Part shown: one piece after another, positions 16,814 to 25,803 of the stretch
Layout of the letters: each line of letters opens with the position of its first letter
Numbering within the stretch: position 1 is the first letter of the stretch
Source of the DNA: Halobacteriales archaeon QS_4_69_225
GTDB lineage: Archaea; Halobacteriota; Halobacteria; Halobacteriales; Haloarculaceae
Direction: 5' to 3'
Length of the DNA stretch: 64,000 bases
NCBI GenBank assembly: GCA_003020965.1
Contig: PXRL01000022.1
Location: 62,001-126,000, forward strand
Program-made: the position numbers and the translations under genes
The notes under the pieces: model-generated
What the model saw: the letters and a program-made list of their open reading frames with translations, nothing else
Told to the model about the DNA's origin: nothing
The model's database searches: none

Positions 16814-17755
16814 GTGAGCGACAGGGAGCCGACGAGCGTGCTGCTGCCGACGACGGAGTGGAGCCCGGTCTGCGAGCAGCTGCGGGCCGGACTCGCGGAG
16901 GGCGACGAACTGCTGGTGCTGTGCGATACCGAGGCCGACCCCGTCGCGTGCCGCGACACCCCCGACGGCGTCGAGGTCGTCGTCGCCGGCGAGCCGGAGG
17001 GCTGTTCGGGGAAGGCCAACGCCCTCGCGGCGGGAATGCAGCGGGCGGAAAACGATCGGTTCGTCTGGACCGACGACGACTTCGATCGGTCACCCGGGTG
17101 GCTCGATCGTCTCGTCACGGAGAGCCGGCGCCACGGCCCGACGACGCTGCTGCCGGAGTTCGTCGGCGGCGGCTGGTGGCACCTCGCCAAGCCGGCGCTA
17201 CTGCAAGTGCTCGTCGTCCGAACGCTCCTCGTCGAGCGCCGCGGGGACGGCGAGGCCTTCCCGTGGGGCGGCGGCGTCGCCTTCGGGCGCTCCGACCTCG
17301 AAAGCGGCGTCGACGCGCTCGTCGCCGACCTGCGGCGCTGTCTGAGCGACGACCTCGTCCTCGACGACCACCTCCGACGGTGCCGCCGGGACCCGGAACT
17401 GGACGCGACGGTCGCCGTCGACGGCGACCTGAAGAGCGTCTCCGACCGACTGCTGCGGTACTTCCGGGCCGACCACGTCCACAAGGACGGCGGCCTGACG
17501 GCGGAGTTCGCGCTGTGGTGTCCCGTCGCCGCCGCCGCCGTGCTCGCGCCGCTTCCGGCCGCGGTCGCCGCGACGGCCGCCGTCGGCGTCGCGCTCTCGG
17601 CGGCCGGCCAGCTCCGGTGGCACGCCGCGCTCGCCTACCCCGCCGTTCTGCTGGTACCGCTGCTCCTCGCGGTCGGGATGGTCGTCACCGACGTCGAGTG
17701 GGCCGGCCGGCGCTACCGCGTGACCGACGACGGCGTCGAGGTGGTAACGCGGTGA
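16814..17755 (+). CDS. Membrane-associated family 2 glycosyltransferase (first of a tandem pair)
   Basis: 313 aa from GTG. A GT-A domain opens with SVLLPTTEW and has GEPEGCSGKANA and the metal/nucleotide motif WTDDDFD. DDLVLDDHLRR may carry the catalytic base. Two or three C-terminal hydrophobic segments (about 235-300) anchor it. The neighbouring gene is a close paralogue with the same motifs, so this is a tandem duplication. Donor and acceptor sugars are unknown. Its TGA overlaps the GTG of the next gene (GTGA), so the two are translationally coupled. Confidence 0.75.
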   Translation: MSDREPTSVLLPTTEWSPVCEQLRAGLAEGDELLVLCDTEADPVACRDTPDGVEVVVAGEPEGCSGKANALAAGMQRAENDRFVWTDDDFDRSPGWLDRLVTESRRHGPTTLLPEFVGGGWWHLAKPALLQVLVVRTLLVERRGDGEAFPWGGGVAFGRSDLESGVDALVADLRRCLSDDLVLDDHLRRCRRDPELDATVAVDGDLKSVSDRLLRYFRADHVHKDGGLTAEFALWCPVAAAAVLAPLPAAVAATAAVGVALSAAGQLRWHAALAYPAVLLVPLLLAVGMVVTDVEWAGRRYRVTDDGVEVVTR

Positions 17756-18687
17756 CGGCCGCCGGTCGCTCGCGGAGCCCGCCGGTCAGCGTCGTCCTGC
17801 CGACGACCGACGGCGTCGACGCCTGTAGTAGGGTGGCGGCGCTGCTGGCGCCCGACGACGAGCTGCTGGTCGTCTGCGACACCGGCGCCGACCCCGTCGT
17901 CGACGCCGAGTTGCCGGCGGCCGCCCGCGTCGTTGTCGCCGGCGAGCCGGAGGGCTGTTCCGGGAAGGCCAACGCCGTGGCGGCGGGCCTGGAGGCGGCC
18001 GCCCACGACCGGCTCGTGCTGACCGACGACGACTTCGCCCGGCCGCCGTCGTGGCTCGACCGGCTCCGGGCGGACTACGAGCGGCTCGGTCCGGTCTCGG
18101 AGCTACCGCTGTTCGTCGGCCGGGACCCGCTGTCGCGGCTGCTGGAGCCGCTGTACGCCTGGGGGACGCTCGGACTCTCCCGCAGCGACACGCCGTGGGG
18201 CGGCGCGCTCGTCTTCGACCGCGCCGACGTCGACGGCCCGGTCGTCCGGCGGCGACTCCGGCGGACGGTGAGTGACGACGGCCTCCTGTCGGAGCACCTC
18301 GAGGTGACCCAGCGCCCCCGGCTGCGCCGCGTCCCGGTCGGCGGCTCGCTCCGGACGTCCTTGGAGCGGCACGTCCGGTTCGTGCAGATATTCCGCCGGT
18401 TCGCGCCGTGGGGGCTGGCGAAGGCGACCGCCGTCCTCGCGCTGCTGACCGCCATCTGTCTCGCCGCCCCGGTCGTCGGCGTCGCCCTCGTGACGGCGCT
18501 GACCGCCGCGGCCTACGCGACGCTCGGCGCCGGCCGTCCGGCCGTCCTCTGGAGCGCCGCCTCGGTCGTCGCCTTCCTCCCGCTGCTCTGCTACGCGCTG
18601 GCGCGCCGGACCTTCGTCTGGGGCGGCCGCCGCTACCGCTGGCGAGGACGATTCGACGTGGAGGTCGAGGGCCGCGTGGACCGGTAG
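17752..18687 (+). CDS. Membrane-associated family 2 glycosyltransferase (second of a tandem pair)
   Basis: 311 aa from GTG, overlapping the previous gene by 4 bp. The same layout: PPVSVVLPTTDGVDAC, GEPEGCSGKANAV, LTDDDFARPPSWLDR, WGGALVFDR, SDDGLLSEHL, then hydrophobic helices at about 215-285. The two paralogues align through their whole length and both end with a WxGRRYR motif. They probably glycosylate a lipid-linked or membrane acceptor; no substrate can be named. Confidence 0.75.
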   Translation: MTAAGRSRSPPVSVVLPTTDGVDACSRVAALLAPDDELLVVCDTGADPVVDAELPAAARVVVAGEPEGCSGKANAVAAGLEAAAHDRLVLTDDDFARPPSWLDRLRADYERLGPVSELPLFVGRDPLSRLLEPLYAWGTLGLSRSDTPWGGALVFDRADVDGPVVRRRLRRTVSDDGLLSEHLEVTQRPRLRRVPVGGSLRTSLERHVRFVQIFRRFAPWGLAKATAVLALLTAICLAAPVVGVALVTALTAAAYATLGAGRPAVLWSAASVVAFLPLLCYALARRTFVWGGRRYRWRGRFDVEVEGRVDR

Positions 18688-18717
18688 CCCGTCGAGTGAC
18701 CGTCGCAGGGCCGCCGT

Positions 18718-19278
18718 CTACCGGGCGTTCGGGGCCGCCGACCGCCGTTCGCGGGCCTCAAGCGCGACGAAGACGCCGGCGGCGAGCAGGATCAGCTCCA
18801 GTTCGGGGTGCGCCAGGGGAGTCCGGTACAGCGCCAGAAGGCGGACGACGGGCGAGACGGCGTCGCCCGGGTACTGCACCGGCGGCAGGACGGGCCACAG
18901 CAGGAACGTCAGGTCGCCGTACTGCCCGGCGGCCAGCGCCCCGACGGAGTCGCCGAGCAGGTGCGACAGGTAGCCGACCGCGAAGGCCGCCGGCGCGTGC
19001 TCGAGCGGTCGTCGCCACCCCCGGCCGGTCCCGTCGACCCGTCGTGCGAGCGCCCACACCCCGGCGACGAACACGCCGGCGACGAGAACCGAGTGGCCGA
19101 GCGACCGCCCGCTGGCCAGCACGCCGTAAAACGACAGCGGCTTGTCGAGGAGGTCCGGGAGCTGGCTGCCGACGGCCAGCGGCACCAGCGCCCAGCGGAC
19201 GGGCAGCGGCCGGCGGGTCGCGGCGGCGAAGCCGACGTACGACAGGTAGGCGAACGCCGCGTGCCCGAGCGGGAACAC
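18718..19278 (-). CDS. Membrane-bound metal-dependent hydrolase (YdjM/DUF457-like)
   Basis: 186 aa from GTG (VFPLGHAAFAYLSYVGF). About five hydrophobic segments. Conserved His and Asp residues at GHAAFAY, QLPDLLDKPL, LGHS and SHLLGDS match the DUF457 family of predicted integral-membrane metal-dependent hydrolases. The frame is open far upstream, but that part is antisense to the histidine kinase gene. Substrate unknown. It is convergent with the glycosyltransferase pair and 68 bp downstream of the kinase gene on the same strand. Confidence 0.75.
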   Translation of the reverse strand: MFPLGHAAFAYLSYVGFAAATRRPLPVRWALVPLAVGSQLPDLLDKPLSFYGVLASGRSLGHSVLVAGVFVAGVWALARRVDGTGRGWRRPLEHAPAAFAVGYLSHLLGDSVGALAAGQYGDLTFLLWPVLPPVQYPGDAVSPVVRLLALYRTPLAHPELELILLAAGVFVALEARERRSAAPNAR

Positions 19279-19346
19279 GGTCGGACGTCTCGCGGGACAC
19301 GGGTAAGCGTGCCGGACGCGGGCCGTCGGTTCGGCGCCGGCGGCGG

Positions 19347-21038
19347 TCAGTCGTCGCCGGTCGCCTCGCGTCCGTCGGCGTCCGCGGCGGGCTCCGTCGT
19401 CACGCCCGAGACGCGAATCTCGATTCCGGCGTCTCGATCCGTCGCCTCGACCTCCCAGCCGTGGGCCTGCGCCAGCGCCCGGATGTTCGGCCCCACGAGC
19501 CCGGCCTCGGCGTGCGGGACCGCGCCGTAGTCGAACAGCGTCGACGGGTCGGCACAGTCCAGCTGTCCGCCGACGACCCGGAACCGGACCTCGTCGCCCG
19601 ACAGGGTCGCCGCCAGCTCCGCCGCGTCGAGTTCCTCGGCCAGCCGTGCCGCACAGCCGACGAGCTCGCTCCACCGCTCGGAACACGCCCGAACGCGGCC
19701 GTCTCCCTCGACGGCGAGACGCACGTCGTGGTCGTCGGCCGTCCGGACGGCCTCCCGGACGGTCGGCTCGAACCGCAGCGTGGCCGGGTCGGTGACCCGC
19801 TGGCTCAGCCGCGCCATCTGCATCAGCGTCTCCGCGACCCCGATCATCCGGTCGGTGACCGCGTCGGTCCGCTCGAGGTGTTCGGCGGCGGCCTCCTCGT
19901 CGCCGGCGGCCACCGCCTCGGCCGCGAGGTCGACGGAGCCGTCGGCGATACTGAGCGTGTTCCGCAGCTCGTGGGCCACCGCCGTCGAGAACCCCTCGAG
20001 CTGGTCGGACTGTCGCCGTGCCGCCCGGCGCTGGCGCTCGGCCTCCGTCGCGTCCGTCGCCACCAGTGCCCGCCCGGTCCGCTCGGGGCCGATCGTCATC
20101 ACCGTCTCGGTCACGAGGTAGTGTCGCGTTCCGGTGCCACGGTCGACCGAGCAGAAGCGCGAGTTGGCGGTGTCCTCGGCCGTCGCGCCGGCGTGGGCGG
20201 CCAGCTCCGGCGCCGCCGCCGACAGGGACGACCCGGCCTCGACGCCCGGGAACAGCGTCGTCGCCGCGTCGTTGAACTCCCGGACGACGTCGTCCCCGTC
20301 GACGACGATCACGGCGTCGTTGATGCTGTCGAGCAGCTGTCTGTGGCTGGTCCAGGTGACACGCTCGAAGGTCCCGTCGACGACGTAGAGCGCCCCGAGC
20401 GCGAAGACGGCGACCCCGGCCGGCTCGTAGTTGTTCGCCAGCAGCCACGGAACCGAGAAGGCTGCCATGACGTTCGGCACCACCGGAACGATGGTGAGTC
20501 CGACGAGCACCGCCAGCGCCGTCGTGTCGATGTTCGACCGGACGAACGTCCGGAACAGCATGTAGGTTCCGACGGCCGTCAGCGAGTAGGCGACGATGGT
20601 CGTGAGCCAGTGCAGCCCGAGCAGGTCGATGTTCGCGTACCGGAACGGCGTCGTCACCACCTCCAGCTCGAAGTACCAGCCGTGGAGCCCGTTGGTGAGC
20701 TTCAGCGTGCTGACACAGACGAACACGGCGGCGGCGACCCGCCTGTAGAGCGGGTTGAGGTGGTAGTCGTGGCCGGTGTACGCCGAACAGAAGTAGAGCC
20801 ACGCGCCGACGGTCGTCAGGCCGGCGACGAGTCCGATCTGGTAGGCGGCGACGACGGCCGGCCGCGGGAGCGGGAGAAAGGTGATCAGTTCGGCCGTCGC
20901 CCAGACGCCGGAGGCGCCGACCAGCCCCGCCAGCCCCCGGCGGATGCCGTCGTGTGGCACCCGCCGGACCCGCCACAGCGCGGCGAGACAGCCGCTGGCC
21001 GCGAGGGCGAACGCGGCGATGTGAAGTGTCCTGAGCAT
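19347..21038 (-). CDS. Membrane sensor histidine kinase (7TM-PAS-HisKA)
   Basis: 563 aa. Residues 1-220 hold about seven transmembrane helices matching the haloarchaeal 7TM sensor module. A PAS domain (LLDSINDAVIVVDGDD) follows, then HisKA with the phospho-acceptor box FSTAVAHELRNTLS and a dimerisation helix. The HATPase part is poorly conserved: the usual N-box and DxGxG are not obvious, although LVGPNIRALAQAHGWEVEA resembles the G2/C-terminal piece. The output may therefore be weak or altered. No partner regulator is adjacent. An AT-rich promoter (TTATTTATTACGG, minus strand) lies about 50 nt upstream. Confidence 0.8.
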   Translation of the reverse strand: MLRTLHIAAFALAASGCLAALWRVRRVPHDGIRRGLAGLVGASGVWATAELITFLPLPRPAVVAAYQIGLVAGLTTVGAWLYFCSAYTGHDYHLNPLYRRVAAAVFVCVSTLKLTNGLHGWYFELEVVTTPFRYANIDLLGLHWLTTIVAYSLTAVGTYMLFRTFVRSNIDTTALAVLVGLTIVPVVPNVMAAFSVPWLLANNYEPAGVAVFALGALYVVDGTFERVTWTSHRQLLDSINDAVIVVDGDDVVREFNDAATTLFPGVEAGSSLSAAAPELAAHAGATAEDTANSRFCSVDRGTGTRHYLVTETVMTIGPERTGRALVATDATEAERQRRAARRQSDQLEGFSTAVAHELRNTLSIADGSVDLAAEAVAAGDEEAAAEHLERTDAVTDRMIGVAETLMQMARLSQRVTDPATLRFEPTVREAVRTADDHDVRLAVEGDGRVRACSERWSELVGCAARLAEELDAAELAATLSGDEVRFRVVGGQLDCADPSTLFDYGAVPHAEAGLVGPNIRALAQAHGWEVEATDRDAGIEIRVSGVTTEPAADADGREATGDD

Positions 21039-21063
21039 CTGTCCTCCCGAGCGTCGAGTTCAT

Positions 21064-21425
21064 CTGAGCCAGATGATGTGCCGTAATAAATAATCATGAT
21101 TCGCTTCTCGGCTCGAAGTCGGGGCAAATTTTTATAAAATGGCCCGTGGGCCCGGGGATCGGGACCCTTCGTCGTCGGGTCTCGTGACCCGCGCACGGTC
21201 TCCCGCAGGACGGGCCTCCGGACGCTCGGGACGTTCGATCGGGAGCCCGCTGCCGGCGACGAGCGGCGCTACGTGTCCGGCTGCGACGGCCTCCGGCGGT
21301 CGGCCGCGACGGCGGCCGGGCGCGGACGGTCGGGGCGCTCGGCGACGGCGTCCAGTTCGTCGCAACCGCCAGCAGCGCAGGACCCCGGGCTTAATGACGC
21401 CCGTCGGCGAACGTCCGCCCGAGAT
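21064..21425. other. Intergenic region with divergent AT-rich promoters
   Basis: 362 bp between divergent genes. It holds TTATTTATTACGG (minus strand, about 21083-21094) serving the histidine kinase, an isolated strong A/T block AATTTTTATAAAAT at about 21127-21139 followed by the palindrome GGCCCGTGGGCCC, and CTTAAT about 30 nt before the epimerase start. No ORF with convincing codon use begins downstream of the A/T block, so its transcript, if any, is unexplained. Confidence 0.4.
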
Positions 21426-22343
21426 ATGCAGGGACGGCGAGTACTCGTCACCGGCGGCGCCGGCTTCATCGGATCGAACCTCGCGAACGCGCTCGCGGCC
21501 GACGACGAGGTCGTGGTCGTCGACGACGGGCACCTCGGCACGCCGGCGAACCTCGAGCCGGCGGTCGACTACCGCGAGGCGAGCGTCCTCGACGACGACC
21601 TGCCGACGGACGTCGACGTCGTCTACCACCTGGCGGCGCTGTCCTCCTACGCGATGCACGAGGACGACCCGACGATGGGCGCCCGCGTCAACGTCGAGGG
21701 GTTCGTCAACGTCGTCGAGCAGGCCCGCCGGGACGGCTGCGAGACGGTGGTCTACGCCTCGACGTCCTCGATTTACGGCAGCCGGACCGAGCCGTCGCCG
21801 GAGGAGATGCCGGTCGGGGTGAACACGGGGTACGAGGCCTCGAAGCTGGCTCGCGAGCGCTACGCGGAGTACTTCTCGAACCACTACGGCCTCTCGACGG
21901 CCGGGATGCGCTTTTTCTCCGTCTACCAGGGCTACGGCGGCGCCGAGGCCCACAAGGGCGAGTACGCCAACGTCATCGCGCAGTTCGCCGACGACGTCGC
22001 CAACGGCCGCCGACCGGAGCTGTACGGCGACGGCACGCAGACCCGGGACTTCACCCACGTCGACGACGTCGTCCGGGGGCTCGTGCTGGCGGCCGACCAC
22101 GAGCTCGACGGGGTCTACAACCTCGGCACCGGCGAGGCCTACTCGTTCAATACGGTCGTCGAGTTGATAAACGAGGAACTGGGGACCGACGTCGCCCCCG
22201 AGTACGTCGACAACCCCATCCCCGAGTCGGTGTACGTCCACGACACCTGCGCCGACGCCGCGAAGATGCGCGAGGCGACCGGCTGGGAGCCGGAGATCGG
22301 CTTCCGCGAGGGACTCCGCCGGGTCTGCTCGCAGTACGTCTGA
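21426..22343 (+). CDS. NAD-dependent sugar epimerase/dehydratase
   Basis: 305 aa of the extended SDR family. The N-terminal Rossmann motif is GGAGFIGS. The catalytic triad is STSSIYG (Ser) with YEASK (Tyr, Lys). FSVYQGYGG and the late TRDFTHVDDVVRGL substrate motif place it with UDP-glucose 4-epimerases and related NDP-sugar enzymes. It should act on nucleotide sugars supplied by enzymes such as the two nucleotidyltransferases in this window. The start at MQGRRVLVTGG was chosen because the Rossmann fold begins there; upstream in-frame sequence is promoter. Confidence 0.85.
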   Translation: MQGRRVLVTGGAGFIGSNLANALAADDEVVVVDDGHLGTPANLEPAVDYREASVLDDDLPTDVDVVYHLAALSSYAMHEDDPTMGARVNVEGFVNVVEQARRDGCETVVYASTSSIYGSRTEPSPEEMPVGVNTGYEASKLARERYAEYFSNHYGLSTAGMRFFSVYQGYGGAEAHKGEYANVIAQFADDVANGRRPELYGDGTQTRDFTHVDDVVRGLVLAADHELDGVYNLGTGEAYSFNTVVELINEELGTDVAPEYVDNPIPESVYVHDTCADAAKMREATGWEPEIGFREGLRRVCSQYV

Positions 22344-22413
22344 CCGCCCGGCGGTCGTCGCCCGCGGGCCGGCGACGGATGCTGTCGCGGGGAGCCGAGA
22401 TGTCTACCGTCGC

Positions 22414-22600
22414 TCAGCCGGTCAGCGTCGCCGGGACCCGCTCGGTCGCCTTTGGGACGCTTCTCGCCCGGGCCGTCGCGGCCAGGTACCGCCGTACCGC
22501 GTCGTCCAGCGCCGCCGGTCGGACGGCCCGGCGGGTCCGCCGCAGCTCGTCGTCGGTGAAGGTGGGCCGCTCGGCGACGTCCGACCGGCAGCCGGTGGGG
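22414..22600 (-). pseudogene. Possible fragment of a small gene without a start codon
   Basis: On the minus strand one frame reads coherently (ERPTFTDDELRRTRRAVRP, then ALDDAVRRYLAATARARSVP) to a stop at 22414-22416, with nearly every third base G or C. No ATG or GTG is found before it, and the frame runs into the promoter of the divergent gene at 22629. It could be a 5'-truncated gene or use a rare start. Confidence 0.3.
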
Positions 22601-22628
22601 TTTTGCCGTCCGGCCGCGAGCCCCGGGT

Positions 22629-23657
22629 ATGCTGCTGGTATACGGTGCCTACGGCTACACCGGCGAGCTGATCGCCGAGACGGCGGTCGACCGCGGCCTC
22701 GAGACGGTCGTCGCCGGCCGCGACGACCTCCGAGTCGAGCACCTCGCCGAGCGACTCGACCGTCCGGGCCGCGCCTTCGCCGTCGACGCCGCCGCCTCCC
22801 ACCTCGACGACGTCGAGGTCCTCCTCAACTGCGCGGGGCCGTTCGCCGACACCGCCGAACCGCTGGTCGACGCCTGCGTCGAGACGGGGGTCGACTACCT
22901 CGACATCGCCGGCGAGCTGTCGGTGTTCGAGGCGCTCGCCGAGCGGGACCGCGAGGCCGAGCGGGCCGGCGTCTGTCTGTTGCCGGGCGTCGGCTTCGAC
23001 GTCGTGCCGACGGACTGTCTGGCGGGCCACCTCCACGACCGGCACCCTGCGGCGACGACCCTCCGACTCGGCTTCGACGTCGACGGCGGCGTCTCCGGCG
23101 GCACCCTCACCTCGGCGCTGGAACACGCCGGCGCCGGCGGCCGGGTCCGCCGCGACGGCGAGGTCGTCGAGGCCCCGCTGGCCCACCGGAGCCGGTACGT
23201 CGACTTCGGCCGCGGCGAACGCAACGCTGTCACCGTCCCGTGGGGCGACGTCTCGACGGCCTACTACACGACCGGCATCGAGAACGTCGAGGTGTACGCG
23301 GCGATGCCGGAGGGCGTCGAGCGGGCGCTACAACTCGCCCGGCCGCTGCTGCCGCTGCTCGGCGTCGAGCCGGTCGGGCGGGTGCTGCGGTCGGCCGCCG
23401 GGGCGGTCACCGGGCCCTCGGCCGCCGAACGGGAGGCCGGCGCCGGCTACGTCTGGGGTGAGGCCACCGACGGCGAGCGGACCGTCGTCACCCGGCTCCG
23501 GACGCCCGAGCCGTACGCCCTGACGGTCGACGCCGCCACGACGGCCGCCGAGCGGGTTCTCGCCGGCGACCGGACCGGCTTCGAGACGCCCGCGGCGGCG
23601 TTCACCCCCGAGTTCGCCCTCGAGCTGGACGGTATCGAGGGCTTTCTCGACGGGTGA
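22629..23657 (+). CDS. Saccharopine dehydrogenase-like NAD(P)-binding protein
   Basis: 342 aa. The N-terminal Rossmann motif is GAYGYTGELIAE, then LLNCAGPFADTAEPLVDAC and GVDYLDIAGE, the hallmark blocks of the saccharopine dehydrogenase/trans-acting enoyl reductase group. LLPGVGFDVVPTDCLA marks the second domain. Homologues reduce acyl or enoyl groups or act on amino acids; lysine biosynthesis is not implied. A TATA-like GGTTTTGCC lies about 28 nt before the ATG. Confidence 0.75.
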   Translation: MLLVYGAYGYTGELIAETAVDRGLETVVAGRDDLRVEHLAERLDRPGRAFAVDAAASHLDDVEVLLNCAGPFADTAEPLVDACVETGVDYLDIAGELSVFEALAERDREAERAGVCLLPGVGFDVVPTDCLAGHLHDRHPAATTLRLGFDVDGGVSGGTLTSALEHAGAGGRVRRDGEVVEAPLAHRSRYVDFGRGERNAVTVPWGDVSTAYYTTGIENVEVYAAMPEGVERALQLARPLLPLLGVEPVGRVLRSAAGAVTGPSAAEREAGAGYVWGEATDGERTVVTRLRTPEPYALTVDAATTAAERVLAGDRTGFETPAAAFTPEFALELDGIEGFLDG

Positions 23658-23739
23658 CCGCCGCGCCGGCGACACGCCGCCGGTCCCGCGGGCCGGGACG
23701 TGTCGCAAAGGTGAAGACACGCTCGCCGGAAGGGGACGT

Positions 23740-24837
23740 ATGAAGCGGCTCGCACGGCTGCTCGTGGTGCTTTCGGCCGCCGCCTGCGGGGGCACGGGGG
23801 TCGCGTCGGCCCACGTCGACTACGTCACCGACGCCCCGACCGGCTCGGAATCGTTCGCGGAGCTCCTCGGCGGCGTGGCCGCCGCGCCGCTGAATCTGCT
23901 GCTGCTGGCCGGCGGCGGCGCCGCGGCGGCCGGGACCGCCGTCGCGTACCTGCGGTACGCCGACCGGCTGACCGACGTCCGGGTCGGCATCCGGACGCTG
24001 CGGTCCTACCGGCCGTACCTGCCGTGGATGCTCCGGCTGAGCATGGGACTGCCGCTCGTCGGCGCCGGGTTCGCGGGCTACTACTTCTCGCCGAGCGTCC
24101 CGGTCGAGGCGCGGCTGCTGCAGGTGTTCGTCGGCTTCACCCTGCTGTTCGGGCTGGCGACGCGGCTCGTCGCCGCCGTCGGACTGATCGCGTACCTCGT
24201 CGGGCTGGCCGCACACTTCCCGACGATGCTGCTGGCCAGCGAGTACGTCCCCGGCCTGCTGGCCATCGTGGCGCTCGGGCCGGGGCAGCCGTCGGCGGAC
24301 ATGCTCCTGCGGCGCATCACGGTGACCGACGGCACCGCCCTGAGCCGGTTCCGCGACGCGCCGACGCCGGGGGAGCTGTTCGACCGGGCCGGGCTGACCC
24401 ACGAGATCGTGCCGACGGTCGTCCGGGTCGGCCTCGGGCTCAACTTCGCCTACCTCGGCGTCACCCAGAAGTGGCTCCAGCCGGGCCGCGGGCTCGCCGT
24501 CGTCGAGCAGTACGACCTCACGGCGGTCGTTCCGGTCGCCCCGGAGCTGTGGGTGTTCGGCGCGGGCCTCGCGGAGCTGGCCGTCGGTGTTCTGCTCGTT
24601 GCCGGCTGTTTCACCCGCGGGGCCGCGGCCGTCGGGTTCGTCCTCTTCACGACGACGCTGTTCGGCCTGCCGAACGACCCCGTGCTCGCGCACGTGACGC
24701 TGTTCGGGCTCTCCTCGGCGCTTCTGGTGACCGGCAGCGGGCCGTACGCCCTCGACTCGCGGGTCATCCCGCGGCTCCACCGCCGGCTGGCCGGCACCGT
24801 CGAGGAGCCGACGGGGCAGGCGACCGGCGGCGACTGA
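23740..24837 (+). CDS. DoxX/DUF-type polytopic membrane protein
   Basis: 365 aa. A possible signal anchor (residues 1-24) is followed by about eight transmembrane helices. The C-terminal half (RVGLGLNFAYLGVTQKWLQP, ELAVGVLLVAGCFTR) resembles DoxX/DoxD-like quinone-linked membrane subunits. No catalytic motif is visible. The gene stands 82 bp after the preceding one and 49 bp before the exported winged-helix gene, all on the plus strand. Confidence 0.65.
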   Translation: MKRLARLLVVLSAAACGGTGVASAHVDYVTDAPTGSESFAELLGGVAAAPLNLLLLAGGGAAAAGTAVAYLRYADRLTDVRVGIRTLRSYRPYLPWMLRLSMGLPLVGAGFAGYYFSPSVPVEARLLQVFVGFTLLFGLATRLVAAVGLIAYLVGLAAHFPTMLLASEYVPGLLAIVALGPGQPSADMLLRRITVTDGTALSRFRDAPTPGELFDRAGLTHEIVPTVVRVGLGLNFAYLGVTQKWLQPGRGLAVVEQYDLTAVVPVAPELWVFGAGLAELAVGVLLVAGCFTRGAAAVGFVLFTTTLFGLPNDPVLAHVTLFGLSSALLVTGSGPYALDSRVIPRLHRRLAGTVEEPTGQATGGD

Positions 24838-24886
24838 CGTCGCCGCAGGTCGAAAGGCATACACGACCCGGCGGTCGAGCGGTTCC

Positions 24887-25561
24887 ATGGACCGACGGTT
24901 ACTCCTCGGGGTTCTCGTCGTCTGTCTGACGGCCGCGCTGGCGGTCCCGGCGGCCGCGAGCGGCGCGAACGCGGCCGAGCGGGACGTCTCGCACGCGGCG
25001 GCCGGCGGCGTCGGCGGGCTCGGCGGCCCCGGCGGCCCCGGCGGCGCGACCGTCGACACGGTCCGGCTCGGCGCGTCGTCCGGCAGCCTCAGCCGGACCG
25101 ACACGGAGGGCGTCCTCGAGCAGCCGACGCGGGCGGCGGTGTTCGAGGTCATCGAATCGTCGCCCGGGGCGAGTCTCTCCGCCATCGCGACGGCCGTCGG
25201 CGTCGCGAAGTCGACGGTCAAGTACCACGTCGGCGTACTCCGGGATGCGGGGCTGGTCGACGGGACGACCGTCGCCGGGACGGACCGGTTCGCGCCCGCC
25301 GACGTCGACGCCGAGTTGGCGGGGGTGCTCGGCGCCGACGCGACGGCGGCGGTGCTGCGAGCGGTCGCCGCCAACGAACCCGCCGCGACGGCGACCGTCG
25401 CGGCCGCGACCGACCGAGCGGTCTCGACGGCCTCACACCACCTCTCGCGGCTCGAAGAGCGCGGCGTCATCGAACGGGAGCGGGCCGGCGAGGCGGTCGT
25501 CGCGACGCTCGCGCCAGCGACCCGGCGGGCGCTGACCGACGACGCCGCGGCCGACGACTGA
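24887..25561 (+). CDS. Winged-helix protein with an N-terminal signal/anchor sequence
   Basis: 224 aa. Residues 1-24 (RRLLLGVLVVCLTAALAVPA) are a typical Sec signal or anchor, then a Gly-rich linker (GGVGGLGGPGGPGGA). Two winged-helix units follow: TRAAVFEVIESSPGASLSAI with VGVAKSTVKYHVGVLRDAGL, and a second ending ASHHLSRLEERGVIERE. Such anchored ArsR/MarR-like proteins occur in haloarchaea. If anchored with the wings inside it could regulate transcription from the membrane; the sequence cannot fix the topology. Confidence 0.7.
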   Translation: MDRRLLLGVLVVCLTAALAVPAAASGANAAERDVSHAAAGGVGGLGGPGGPGGATVDTVRLGASSGSLSRTDTEGVLEQPTRAAVFEVIESSPGASLSAIATAVGVAKSTVKYHVGVLRDAGLVDGTTVAGTDRFAPADVDAELAGVLGADATAAVLRAVAANEPAATATVAAATDRAVSTASHHLSRLEERGVIERERAGEAVVATLAPATRRALTDDAAADD

Positions 25562-25803
25562 GCCGCCCCGGCGACGCTCATCGCCGACACGGGCCCGACA
25601 CGGCGCTCTGTGTTCCGGTGAGACGCCCGCTACGCCGACACCCGGATCGCCGAGCGGGTCGTCGCCGGTCTCCGGGGGCTCCGGATCTTGGCGCGGGCGG
25701 TCACTTACGTCTCCCGGCGGTGACCGTCTGGACGCCGGCCGGCGCCCGTATGTCGGCCGGCTTTGCCGGTAGGCTTTTGTCTCGTCCGACGCGAGTTCCC
25801 GAA

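Noticed and set aside
21127-21425. Basic ORF starting after the strong A/T block
   Set aside because: Its codon use is unlike the neighbours, and no ATG or GTG lies at leaderless distance; only the promoter-like sequence is supported.
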